Below are positions 8,881 through 17,522 of a DNA stretch of 50,581 nucleotides, in pieces; the first letter of the stretch is position 1; each line of letters opens with the position of its first letter. This DNA comes from Azospirillum humicireducens (GTDB taxonomy: Bacteria; Pseudomonadota; Alphaproteobacteria; Azospirillales; Azospirillaceae), in NCBI RefSeq assembly GCF_001639105.2, contig NZ_CP028902.1:504224-554804 (forward strand), read 5' to 3'. Below the pieces are notes generated by a model, which saw only the letters and a program-made list of their open reading frames with translations, had not been told where the DNA came from and ran no database searches. Both the position numbers and the translations under genes were made by a program.

Positions 8881-10236
8881 TCACTCCTCCGCGAAATCGT
8901 CCCGGCTCAGCCCGTGGTGGCGCATCTTCAGGTACAGCGTCTTGCGGGTGATCCCCAGCCGCTCCGCCGTCTCGCCGACCCGGCCGCCGCAGCGGGCCAG
9001 CGCGTCCTCGATCAGCTGCTTCTCGACGCGGTCGAGCCGGTCGGCCAGCGGCTCGATCTCCGCCGATCCCGTCATGCCGGCAGCAGCAGCCGTAACGCCG
9101 ACGGGAGCCAGCCCGTCGCCCAGCCCGAGCGCCACCCGCTCGGCGACGTTGCGCAGCTCGCGGACATTGCCGGGCCAGCCATGGGCGGCCAGCCGCGCCA
9201 GCAGGACGGGGTCGAGCGGCGGCGGCGTCCGGCGCGACCGCGCCAGGGCCGCGTCGAGGAAATGGCGGAACAGCAGCGCCACGTCGCCGCGCCGCTCGCG
9301 CAAGGGCGGCAGCGGCACGGTGACGACGTTCAGCCGGTAATAGAGATCCTCGCGGAATTTCCCCTCCGCCGCCAGCCGCAGCAGATCCACCTTGGTCGCC
9401 GCCACCACCCGCAGATCCAGCGGGATCGTCCGGTTGCCGCCGATCCGCTCGATGGCCCGCTCCTGCAACACCCGCAGCAGCTTGACCTGGAGATGCATCG
9501 GCATGCTCTCGATCTCGTCGAGGAACAGGGTGCCGCCCGCCGCATATTCCAGCTTGCCGATGCGCCGCCCCTGCGCCCCGGTGAAGGCGCCCGGCTCGTG
9601 GCCGAACAGCTCGCTCTCGATGATGGTGTCGGGCATGGCGCCGCAGTTCAGCGCCACGAAATTGCCGGCGCGCCGCCGGCCGCCCTCATGCAGGCTGCGC
9701 GCGACCAGCTCCTTCCCCGTCCCGGTCTCGCCGAACAGCAGCACGTCGACCTCGGCGTCGGCGAGGTTCGCCACGGCGGCCCGCAGATGCTCGATGGCCG
9801 GCGACCGTCCGATGATCCGCCCTTCCGAACCGCCTTCGGCCAGCTGCGCCCGCAGGCGGCGGTTCTCCAGGACCAGCCTGCGATGGGCAAGGGCGCGCCG
9901 CACCACCTCGACCAGATGGTCGGGCTCGGCCGGCTTCTCGATGAAGTCGTAGGCGCCTTCGCGGACCGCCCGCATCGCCATGGCGATGTCGCCATGCCCG
10001 GTGACCAGCACCACCGGCACCTCCGCGTCCGCCGCGCGCACCCGCTCCAGCAGGGCGAAGCCGTCCATCCCCGGCATGCGCACGTCGGTCACCACCACGC
10101 CGGGCCAGGAGGCGCCGAGCCGGGCCAGCCCGGCCTCCGGCTCCGTCACCGCCTCGACCGCGAAGCCCTCCAGCTCCAGCGTCTGGCGGCTGGAATCGAG
10201 CACTTCCGAATCGTCGTCGATCAGCAGGACGGTCAT
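8881..10236 (-). CDS. Sigma54-dependent response regulator, PgtA/DctD-like
   Basis: An NtrC-class activator of about 451 residues. The receiver starts TVLLIDDD with the phospho-Asp in VVVTDVRMPGMDG. The AAA+ domain follows, with Walker A GETGTGKE, the sigma54 loop GAFTGA and Walker B in GTLFLDEIESM. The C-terminal Fis-type helix-turn-helix is GETAERLGITRKTLYLKM. A GTG at 10251 overlaps the kinase stop and would add five residues; ATG at 10236 gives the standard receiver start. It is the last gene of the pgtC-like/kinase/regulator set and most likely fires the sigma54 promoter directly downstream. Confidence 0.92.
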   Translation of the reverse strand: MTVLLIDDDSEVLDSSRQTLELEGFAVEAVTEPEAGLARLGASWPGVVVTDVRMPGMDGFALLERVRAADAEVPVVLVTGHGDIAMAMRAVREGAYDFIEKPAEPDHLVEVVRRALAHRRLVLENRRLRAQLAEGGSEGRIIGRSPAIEHLRAAVANLADAEVDVLLFGETGTGKELVARSLHEGGRRRAGNFVALNCGAMPDTIIESELFGHEPGAFTGAQGRRIGKLEYAAGGTLFLDEIESMPMHLQVKLLRVLQERAIERIGGNRTIPLDLRVVAATKVDLLRLAAEGKFREDLYYRLNVVTVPLPPLRERRGDVALLFRHFLDAALARSRRTPPPLDPVLLARLAAHGWPGNVRELRNVAERVALGLGDGLAPVGVTAAAAGMTGSAEIEPLADRLDRVEKQLIEDALARCGGRVGETAERLGITRKTLYLKMRHHGLSRDDFAEE

Positions 10237-10247
10237 GGCAGAGGCTT

Positions 10248-12734
10248 TCACGCACGGGTCAGGGTGAGGACGAAGGCGGTTCCGTCGGGGCCGCTCTCGG
10301 CCACCGACAGCACGCCGCCGAAGTCGCGGACGATGTTGTACGAGATCGACAGGCCGAGCCCCAACCCAGTCCCAACCGGCTTGGTGGTGAAGAAGGGATC
10401 GAAGATCTGCTCGACCGGATCGGCGGCGATGCCGGAGCCGCTGTCGCGCACCTCGATGCGGACGGCATCGCCCTCCTCCCCCTCTCCTTTCTCCACGGCC
10501 TCGGCCCGGATCAGGATGCGGCGGACCGGCGCGCCGGCCACGGCGTCCAGCGCGTTGCTCAGCAGGTTGACCAGAACCTGTTCCAGCCGCACCTCCTCGG
10601 CACGGACCCGCAGCGGCGCAGCGGCGTCGGGCAACTGAAGTTCGACCTCGACCGCCTCCTCGCGCAGGCGGTTGCCGAACAGGGACAGGGCACCCTGGAT
10701 CACCGGCTCCAGCTCCACCGCGCCCAGACGGGCGTCGGGGCGTCGGGCGAAGCGCTTCAGGTGGTTGGTGATGTTCGCCATGCGGGCCGTCAGGTCGGCG
10801 ATCTTGCCCAGATTGGCGCCCGCCTCCTCCACCCGGCCAAGCCCGATCAGCTTGCGGCCATTGTGGGCGTAGGAGCGGATGGCGGCCAGCGGCTGGTTCA
10901 GCTCATGCCCGACACCGGCCGCCAGCTGGCCGAGCGCCGCCAGCTTGCCGGCCTGCACCAGTTCCGCCTGGGCCTCGCGCAGGTCGCGCTCGGTGCGCTG
11001 GTGCTCGGCGATGGCGCGCTCCAGCCGGTCGTTGGTGGCCTGCAGGTCGGTGGTGCGCTCCCGCACCGTGCGTTCCAGAAGATGCTGGGCTTCCAGCCGT
11101 TCGGTCATGTCGGTCAGGGTGACGATGAAGCGCTGCTGCTGGCGCCGCCGGAAGGGGCGGACGCCGACCTGCACCGGCACCGCACCGCCATCGGGGCGCC
11201 GCCCGGTCGCCAGGATGGACAGGGTCGGCGCGACGCCGTCGGCTCCGGCTGACACCTGAGCGAAGAACGCCGCGACGCGGCCGGCGCCGTCGGCATCCAG
11301 GCGGTCGGCGAGACGCGCGGCGGCGTCCTCTCCATTGCCGACCCCGTCAGGCGGTGCGATCAGCGCGGCGCCGAGCGGGTTGACGAACTCGATCACACCC
11401 TCGGCATCGGTGATCGCCAGACCGGCCTGGGCGTTGTCGATGATCGCCTGGGCGTTCGCCTCCTCCACCGCGATGGCGGTATCGCGGAAGACCAGCAGTG
11501 CCGCCGCCATGTCCGACAGCTCGTCACGACCGCCCAGCGGGATCTCCGCCTTCAGATCGCCGGCGGCGATGGCGCGGGCCGCGTTGCCCAGCCGGGTCAG
11601 GCGGGAGATCAGATTGCGGTTGACGTAGAGCCACGCCACCAGCACCGCCACCAGCAGGCTGACCACCGCGCTCGCCAGCAGGGCGGAGCGGCCGAACGCG
11701 ACCGCCTGGGCCGAACGTGCGGCGGCGGCACGGGAATCGCGCTCGACCGCCAGGACCTGCCGGGCGATCAGCCCGTTCAGCCGGGCCACGAGGTCGCGGT
11801 TCCCCGCCAGCAGCGCCTGTCCGCGCGCGGCGGTTTCCAGCTCCTCCCGGCGCAGCGCCGGCACGCTGCCCTCCGCCCCGCGCGCAAGCCCCAGGAGTTG
11901 GGCCACCACCTGCCCGAGCGACACCCCGTCCGGCCAATCGGCCAGCGCCGCGAGGTCGCGCTGCAGCCGGTCGGCGGTCTCGTCGAGGAAGCCGGCGTTG
12001 TCGTCGAGCATCTCGGGCGTTGCAAGCGTCGCCGCCCGCGCGATCAGCCCGACCGCGAGGTTGCCGTTGGCGCCGATCTGCAGCACCGCCTCGCTCCGCC
12101 GATTCTCCTCCCTCAGGATGCGGACGGCATCGGGCGACGCCTTCCCGCTCTCGACGGAGGCCAGCGCGCTTTGGATGTTGAAACGGGCGTCGGCCACCAG
12201 GGGGTCGATTTCGTCGAGGAAATCGGCGTGCAGCCAGCGCAGCCGCTCGATGGCCTCCTGGTTGCGGCGGGCCAGCGCCAGCCGCTGGCGCACCGTGCCG
12301 TCCAGCTCCGCCAGATTGCGGCCGAGCGCATCCACCACCGGGCGCAGACCGGGAACACCGCCTTCGATGGAGCCGGTCAGCGCCCGCAGCGCGGTCAGGC
12401 GGCGGCCCAGCGTGTCGCGGATCGCATCCATCTCGGCCTCGGTCCGGCTGCCGGCCAGGATGGGAGCGGTGGCGATGATGGCGCCGCCCTCCTCCGCCAG
12501 CTTGGCGGCGAGCCCCAGGGCCGGCAGGTGGCTTTCGGCGAACTCGTCCAGCGTTCCGCCCAGCCGGTCATAGGACAGCCAGCCGAGCACGCAGGCCGCG
12601 ACCGACAGAACGGCCACCGCGACGAAGGCCAGAAACAGCCGGGCGCGGATGCCGAAGCGCAACGGTCCCCACCCGCTCGCCGGCCCGTTGCCTGCCCCGC
12701 CGGCCGATACGGACGGTCGCGCCGGAGCGCTCAT
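10248..12734 (-). CDS. Membrane sensor histidine kinase, PgtB-like
   Basis: An 828-residue sensor. The first membrane helix is near residue 30 (LFLAFVAVAVLSVAACVLGWL). A roughly 330-residue helical periplasmic region follows, then a second helix (LLASAVVSLLVAVLVAWLY). Next come HAMP, a PAS-like segment (AQAGLAITDAEGVIEFVNP), a coiled coil, HisKA with phospho-His in AAGVGHELNQPL, and HATPase with N-box NLLSNALDAV and DSGSGI. The start ATG overlaps the stop of the PgtC-like gene as ATGA, and its own stop overlaps the regulator. Architecture and neighbours match PgtB, which senses through a periplasmic partner. Confidence 0.88.
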   Translation of the reverse strand: MSAPARPSVSAGGAGNGPASGWGPLRFGIRARLFLAFVAVAVLSVAACVLGWLSYDRLGGTLDEFAESHLPALGLAAKLAEEGGAIIATAPILAGSRTEAEMDAIRDTLGRRLTALRALTGSIEGGVPGLRPVVDALGRNLAELDGTVRQRLALARRNQEAIERLRWLHADFLDEIDPLVADARFNIQSALASVESGKASPDAVRILREENRRSEAVLQIGANGNLAVGLIARAATLATPEMLDDNAGFLDETADRLQRDLAALADWPDGVSLGQVVAQLLGLARGAEGSVPALRREELETAARGQALLAGNRDLVARLNGLIARQVLAVERDSRAAAARSAQAVAFGRSALLASAVVSLLVAVLVAWLYVNRNLISRLTRLGNAARAIAAGDLKAEIPLGGRDELSDMAAALLVFRDTAIAVEEANAQAIIDNAQAGLAITDAEGVIEFVNPLGAALIAPPDGVGNGEDAAARLADRLDADGAGRVAAFFAQVSAGADGVAPTLSILATGRRPDGGAVPVQVGVRPFRRRQQQRFIVTLTDMTERLEAQHLLERTVRERTTDLQATNDRLERAIAEHQRTERDLREAQAELVQAGKLAALGQLAAGVGHELNQPLAAIRSYAHNGRKLIGLGRVEEAGANLGKIADLTARMANITNHLKRFARRPDARLGAVELEPVIQGALSLFGNRLREEAVEVELQLPDAAAPLRVRAEEVRLEQVLVNLLSNALDAVAGAPVRRILIRAEAVEKGEGEEGDAVRIEVRDSGSGIAADPVEQIFDPFFTTKPVGTGLGLGLSISYNIVRDFGGVLSVAESGPDGTAFVLTLTRA

Positions 12735-14128
12735 GGCCAGCCCCCTTCGCCGGCCGCCACCCGCAGGATGACCAGTGCCCGTTCGGCAGCCGACAACGCC
12801 GCGTCGAGCTGGGTCTTGGAGAAGCTCCGCCATTCCGCCGCCAGATCCTCCTGCCTTGCCGAGACCCGCATGCCGCGGGCCGGCCGCCGCAACGCCGCGG
12901 AATAGGCGGGGTCGACGGCCTCGGCAGCGCCGACCGGAACTGCGGTGGCCGCCGTGCGGGCCGTGCGCAACAGGTCGCGGGCCACCGGGTCGGGAGTGGC
13001 CGCCAGACGGGTCTCCCCCTCGTGGATCAGCTGCCAGACGCGGTTGAGCGTCTTCACCCGGAAGGTGATCAACTCATCGAACAGGAGGTTGACCAGTTCG
13101 TAGCGGCGGCTCGACAAGGCCCGGTCGAAGAGGAAGAGGTCGTCGCCGGTTTCGCGGGCATAGGGATTGGGATAGCCGGCGGGCGCGGCGGCGTAGGCGT
13201 CGGGGCGGACCGGCAGCCGTCCGATGTCAGGCCGCAGCATCAGCGCCTGCCCGGCGGGCGACAGCAGGAAATCGATGAAGACGTCCGCTCCCGCCTGATT
13301 GGGCGCGCTGCGCAGCACCGCCACGCTGGCCGGCAGAAACACGCTGTCGGCGGGATAGGCGAAGCGCAACGCCTCTCCGTCCTGCGCCTCCTGCCCGGTT
13401 CCCTGGCCCAGGAAGTCGATCGCCAGCCCGATGCCGAAACGCCCCTTGCCCACGCCCTCCACCACGCCATAGCTGCGCGCCGTCACCGTCGCGATGTTGC
13501 CGGCGATTTCCAACCACATGGCCCAGCCTCGCTCCCAGCCATGGAGTTGCAGAACGGTCTCCACCATCAGGTGCATGGTGCCGGAGCGCGACGGCGCGGT
13601 GATGCCGAGATGACGGACATAGGCCGGCTTGCGCAGATCCTCCCAGCTTCGCGGAGCGGCGATCCCGTGCCGGTCGAGATAGGACTGATCCCAGACCAGC
13701 CCATAGCCGGACAGCGCGAAGCCGAGATAGGTGCCGTCGGGATCGTCGATCGGCTGGTTGCCGACGGTCGCCGGGGCGCCGGTCGGGCGCGCGCCGACCG
13801 TCGCCAGCAGCCCGGCGGCCTTCAGCACCTCGAAGGCATCGGGGGCGGACGCCCAGAAGAGGTCGACATCCTCCACACGGTCCTGGAGCTGGCTCACGGC
13901 CGCCGTCGTCTTGGCATTGATCACCCGGAGGCGAAGGCCGGGATGGGCCTGTTCGAACGCCTCCCGCACCGGCTCGTAGAAGCCGGCGGGAAAGGACGTC
14001 ATGACCGTGACCGTTTCCGCCGCCACCGGCAGCTTGCCCGCCCCGGCCGTCACGGACGCCGGCAGCAGCAACCAGACCGCCACCAGCGTCGGCAGCCACG
14101 ATCCAAGGCTGCGCCAATTCCGTTTCAT
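12731..14128 (-). CDS. Periplasmic regulatory binding protein, PgtC-like
   Basis: A secreted bilobed protein of about 465 residues. ATG at 14128 has GGGAG four bases upstream and leads into a clear signal peptide (MKRNWRSLGSWL...ASVTAGAG); the TTG at 14155 is weaker. Blocks shared with the importer's binding protein include TSFPAGF, LFWASAPDAFEVLKAAGLL, APSRSGTMHLMVETVLQ, PNPYARE and the helical tail from LLFDELITF. It lies in an operon with the kinase, not the permease, and PgtC in enteric bacteria is a phosphoglycerate-sensing regulator. It should therefore report ligand to the PgtB-like kinase. It could also donate substrate to the permease. Confidence 0.8.
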   Translation of the reverse strand: MKRNWRSLGSWLPTLVAVWLLLPASVTAGAGKLPVAAETVTVMTSFPAGFYEPVREAFEQAHPGLRLRVINAKTTAAVSQLQDRVEDVDLFWASAPDAFEVLKAAGLLATVGARPTGAPATVGNQPIDDPDGTYLGFALSGYGLVWDQSYLDRHGIAAPRSWEDLRKPAYVRHLGITAPSRSGTMHLMVETVLQLHGWERGWAMWLEIAGNIATVTARSYGVVEGVGKGRFGIGLAIDFLGQGTGQEAQDGEALRFAYPADSVFLPASVAVLRSAPNQAGADVFIDFLLSPAGQALMLRPDIGRLPVRPDAYAAAPAGYPNPYARETGDDLFLFDRALSSRRYELVNLLFDELITFRVKTLNRVWQLIHEGETRLAATPDPVARDLLRTARTAATAVPVGAAEAVDPAYSAALRRPARGMRVSARQEDLAAEWRSFSKTQLDAALSAAERALVILRVAAGEGGWP

Positions 14129-14160
14129 GCCGCTCCCATCATCAGCCGCGTTCAAGCTCC

Positions 14161-14176
14161 CCGGTCCTGCGACCGG
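14161..14176. other. Small hairpin between the TPP operon and the pgtC-like gene
   Basis: CCGGTC, loop CTGC, GACCGG. It lies in the 76-bp gap between the SDR stop and the PgtC-like start. No T-run follows on the minus strand, so it is at best a weak terminator, and read-through into the pgtCBA-like genes is possible. Confidence 0.3.
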
Positions 14177-14204
14177 CCGGTTCCGGTGGCGACGGGTGCG
14201 CGGG

Positions 14205-14978
14205 TCAGGCGCCGCCCATCACCAGCCCGCCATCCACCGTCAGTGTCTGCCCGGTCATGAAGCGGCTCCAGTCGGAGGCGAGGAACAGCACCGGCCCGGC
14301 GACATCCTCCGGCGCCGCGATACGGCCCAGCGGCGTCAGGGCGGTGATGCGGTCTTTCACCGGTTCCGGTGTCGAGCGGCTGGCGTCGGTGGGATAGACC
14401 AGACCCGGCGCCACGCAGTTGACGCGGATGCCGAACGGCCCCAGCTCCGCCGCCAGGGTGCGGCTGAAGCCGATCAGCGCCGCCTTGGCGGTGGTATAGT
14501 CGTGATATGGCACGGTCGGCCGCGCCACGAGGTCGGTCGCCATGTTGACGATGCTGCCTCCGCCCCGCCGCCGCAGCGCCGGCAGCACCGCCCGGCAGAC
14601 GGCATGGGTGCTTTTCAGCGCTCCGTCGATCTGGGTCTGGTAGTCGTCCCATTCGGTTTCCCAGAACAGCCGCCGCCGGTCGGGATCGAAGACATAAGGG
14701 GCGAAGGCGTTGTTGACGACAACGTCCAGCCCGCCGAACTCCGCCACCGCCGTCTCCACCATCCCGGCGACCGCCGCCGCGTCGGTCACGTCCGCGCGCA
14801 GCGGCAGCCCGTCGCCGCCCAGCGCCCGGCACTCCGCCGCCACCGCCTCCGCCGCCAACTGGTTGCGCAGGTAGTTGACCGCCACCATCGCCCCTTCGGC
14901 GGCAAAAGCGCGGGCGATGGCGGCGCCGATGCCGCGCCCGGCGCCGGTGACGAGGATGGCCTTGCCCTGGAAATCCAT
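14205..14978 (-). CDS. SDR family oxidoreductase (FabG-like)
   Basis: A 257-residue classical short-chain dehydrogenase/reductase. The Rossmann motif is TGAGRGIG, NNA follows near residue 90, and the active site is YTTAK. The residue 13 before the catalytic Tyr, normally Ser, is Thr within VNMATDLVARP. The C-terminus DWSRFMTGQTLTVDGGLVMGG is family-typical. It is the last gene of the TPP-riboswitch operon, 10 bp after the binding protein. A plausible role is reduction of the aldehyde made by the LuxC/LuxE pair to an alcohol. General ketoacyl reduction is the alternative. Confidence 0.88.
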   Translation of the reverse strand: MDFQGKAILVTGAGRGIGAAIARAFAAEGAMVAVNYLRNQLAAEAVAAECRALGGDGLPLRADVTDAAAVAGMVETAVAEFGGLDVVVNNAFAPYVFDPDRRRLFWETEWDDYQTQIDGALKSTHAVCRAVLPALRRRGGGSIVNMATDLVARPTVPYHDYTTAKAALIGFSRTLAAELGPFGIRVNCVAPGLVYPTDASRSTPEPVKDRITALTPLGRIAAPEDVAGPVLFLASDWSRFMTGQTLTVDGGLVMGGA

Positions 14979-14988
14979 GACGGTCCCG

Positions 14989-15987
14989 TCACTGCTTGGG
15001 TGGGATCAGGTCGGTACGCACCACCGCGCCCATGTCGAGCGGGCGGGCGATCAGCCCCAACTGGTGGAAAGTGTCGGCGCCCTTCTGCATCACGCCGGGA
15101 TCGAAGGCGCCCAGCCCCTCGCGCTCCGTCGTTTCCGACACGGTGGAGGCGTTGCGCAGCTTGATGATGCCCAGGTTGACCGCCTCGTCCGACCCGTTGA
15201 TGGCGCGGGTGACGGCGAGGCGGGCCGCCTCCTCCGGGTTGGCGATCATCCAGGCGGCGCTGTCGCGGTAGGCGGCGAGGAAGCGGGCGAGCAGCGGCTT
15301 CCTGTTGCGGTAGGTCTCCTCCGTCACCACGAAGATGTCGCTCGGCAGGTTCAGGCTGTCGCGCACCTCGATCACATTGACCTCGGGCAGGCCCTTCAGC
15401 CTCGCGACGTAGAGGCCGGTGTCGGTCGCCGCCGTGGCGTCCACCTGCCCCTGGATCACCGGGGCGAAGTTCAGCAGCCCGGTCACCTCGATGGTCACGT
15501 CCTTCTCGCTCAGGCCCACCTGATGCAGCAGCACGGCCAGATTCTGGCGGGTGCCGCTCGACAGGCTGTAGACGCCGACGCGCTTGCCCTTGAGGTCGGC
15601 GGGCTTGGCGATGCCGTTGGCCTTGGGCGACACCACGTTGAAGACGTTCTGCGGGTAGATGTTGTAGATGGCGACCAGCTTCTCGCCCTTGTCCAGCGCC
15701 AGATAGAGGGCGGCGGGATCGGTGAAGGCGATGTCGGCCTTGCCGGTCAGCATGGTCTGGATCGCCGACCCGCCGCCGGTGCCGGGCACATAGTCGAGCG
15801 CGATGCCCTTGGCCTTGAAGAAGCCCTTGTCGGGTTCGGCCAGCAGGTTGGTGATCTCGCTGATCGGCTGGCTCCAGCCCGCCACCGTCACCTTGTCCAT
15901 CACCTGGGCGAGCGCGCCGGACATGCCGCCCAGCAGCAGCGCCCCGACAAGGGCGGTCGCTCCCGCCACACGAGAAAACAGACCCAT
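14989..15987 (-). CDS. ABC transporter binding protein, NitT/TauT/ThiY type
   Basis: A 332-residue secreted protein with a signal peptide ending near SGALAQ. The core has GFFKAKGIALDYVPGTGGG, TGKADIAFTDPA, LKGKRVGVYSL and QGQVDATAAT, the NMT1/THI5-like fold. This fold binds pyrimidine precursors of thiamine (ThiY), sulfonates or nitrate. The TPP riboswitch at the head of the operon argues for a thiamine-related ligand. It sits 6 bp after the permease stop. This is the only secreted protein of the operon, so it defines what enters. Confidence 0.86.
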   Translation of the reverse strand: MGLFSRVAGATALVGALLLGGMSGALAQVMDKVTVAGWSQPISEITNLLAEPDKGFFKAKGIALDYVPGTGGGSAIQTMLTGKADIAFTDPAALYLALDKGEKLVAIYNIYPQNVFNVVSPKANGIAKPADLKGKRVGVYSLSSGTRQNLAVLLHQVGLSEKDVTIEVTGLLNFAPVIQGQVDATAATDTGLYVARLKGLPEVNVIEVRDSLNLPSDIFVVTEETYRNRKPLLARFLAAYRDSAAWMIANPEEAARLAVTRAINGSDEAVNLGIIKLRNASTVSETTEREGLGAFDPGVMQKGADTFHQLGLIARPLDMGAVVRTDLIPPKQ

Positions 15988-15993
15988 TCCCTG

Positions 15994-16743
15994 CTATCCT
16001 TTCGCCTGTCGAGACAACAGCCACCGCTCGATCAGCAGCGTGGCCTGATACACCAGCATGCCCAGCGCGGTGATGACCGCGAACAGGGCGAACATCAGCG
16101 GAGTGTCCATCATCCCCTGTGCGGCGATGATCGAGGCGCCCAGCCCCTGGCGTCCGCCGATGAACTCCCCGACCACGGCACCGACCAGCGCCAGCACCAC
16201 CGCCACCCGCAGCCCGGCCAGGATCACCGGGAGGCCCGCGGGAATCTTCAGCCGCGTCAGGGTGCGCCACCGCCCGGCGCGCAACATGCGGAACAGCTCC
16301 CGCTTGGCCGGATCGACGCGGTCGAGCCCGGTCAGCGTGTTCTCCAGCAGCGGGAAGAAGCAGATCAGCGCCGTGATCGCGACGGTGGAGGCCATGCCGA
16401 AGCCGAACCACAGGATGAACAGCGGCGCCAGCGCCAGCTTCGGCACCACCTGGCTGGCGATGACGTAGGGATAGAGCAGCCGGCGGAGCCCCGCGACCTC
16501 CGCCAGCGCCACCCCGGCGACGAAGCCGACGACGCAGCCGATGCCGAGCCCGAGCGCCATCTCCGCCGCGGTCACCGCCAGATGCGGCAGCAGCCGTCCG
16601 CTCGCCAGACCGCTCCACAGCGCCGCCACCACGGCGGAGGGCGGCGGCAGCACCAGCGCCGGAATCCCCGACCAGCGGCAATAGCCCTCCCACCCCGCCA
16701 GAAGCAGCAGCGGCAACAGGATCGCGGCGATGCGGGCCGTCAT
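15994..16743 (-). CDS. ABC transporter permease, ThiX/SsuC/TauC type
   Basis: A 249-residue inner-membrane permease with about six helices. The coupling region is VDPAKRELFRMLRAGRWRTLTRLKIPAGLP, and the C-terminal helices follow the GLRVAVVLALVGAVVGEFIGG block typical of the NitT/TauT family. The ATG at 16743 overlaps the ATPase stop as ATGA. The frame remains open upstream over the ATPase but has no family features there. It pairs with the ThiY-like binding protein. Confidence 0.9.
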   Translation of the reverse strand: MTARIAAILLPLLLLAGWEGYCRWSGIPALVLPPPSAVVAALWSGLASGRLLPHLAVTAAEMALGLGIGCVVGFVAGVALAEVAGLRRLLYPYVIASQVVPKLALAPLFILWFGFGMASTVAITALICFFPLLENTLTGLDRVDPAKRELFRMLRAGRWRTLTRLKIPAGLPVILAGLRVAVVLALVGAVVGEFIGGRQGLGASIIAAQGMMDTPLMFALFAVITALGMLVYQATLLIERWLLSRQAKG

Positions 16744-17522
16744 TCCGCCGCCTCCGCCCGCCGCAGCCCGGACCCGCCGTCCATGGCATGGCGCAGCTCG
16801 CGGCACAGCACGTTGAAGCGCGGATCGTAACGCAGGTCGCGCGGGCGCGGGCGCGGCAGGTCGATGGCAAGGCTGTGGCGCAGCCGCCCGTCCGCCATCA
16901 CCGCCACGCGGTCGCCCAGATAGACCGCCTCGGCGATGTCGTGGGTGACGAACAGGGCGGTGGTGCCGCGCTGCGCGCACAGCCGCAGCAGATCCTCCTG
17001 CAACTCTTCGCGCGTGAGGGCGTCCAGCGCGGCAAAGGGCTCGTCGAGCAGAAGCAGCGCCGGATCGGCGATCAGCGCGCGGGCCAGCGCAACCCGGCTC
17101 TGCTGGCCGCCCGACAGCGCCCGCGGTCCCCGTCCCGACAGCCCGGCCAGCCCGACCCGCTCCAGCAGGTCCAGCGCGCGGGCGCGGTCGTCGGCGCTGG
17201 CGCGGCGGTGCAGCGTCACCGGCAGCAGCACATTGTCGAGAACCGTCAGCCATTCCAGCAGCGTCGGCGCCTGGAAGACGAAGCCAACCGCATCGCCCGG
17301 CCCGCGCACCGGCACGCCGCCCAGCCGCACCCGCCCGGCGGCGGGGGGCAGCAGCCCGGCGGCCAGCTTCAGCAGCGTGGTCTTGCCGCAGCCGCTGCGC
17401 CCCAGCAGGCAGTGGACAGCACCCCGGCCGACCGTCCAGTCGACACCGTCGACGATGGCCGAACCGCCGTAGTCGAAGCGCACGTTCTCGAAGCTCAGGA
17501 AGGCCGGCGGGTCAATCGGCAT
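16740..17522 (-). CDS. ABC transporter ATP-binding protein, ThiZ/SsuB/TauB type
   Basis: A 260-residue ATPase. Walker A is GRSGCGKTT, the Q-loop is VFQAPTLLEWLTVLDNV, the signature is ALSGGQQSRVALARAL, Walker B is LLLLDEPFAALDA and the H-loop is FVTHDIAEAVYLGDRV. The EWLTVLDNV segment is characteristic of the NitT/TauT class. The start overlaps the end of the LuxC-like gene by 11 bp, so translation is probably coupled. The physical coupling of importer and reductase genes is central to the operon's interpretation. Confidence 0.92.
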   Translation of the reverse strand: MPIDPPAFLSFENVRFDYGGSAIVDGVDWTVGRGAVHCLLGRSGCGKTTLLKLAAGLLPPAAGRVRLGGVPVRGPGDAVGFVFQAPTLLEWLTVLDNVLLPVTLHRRASADDRARALDLLERVGLAGLSGRGPRALSGGQQSRVALARALIADPALLLLDEPFAALDALTREELQEDLLRLCAQRGTTALFVTHDIAEAVYLGDRVAVMADGRLRHSLAIDLPRPRPRDLRYDPRFNVLCRELRHAMDGGSGLRRAEAAE

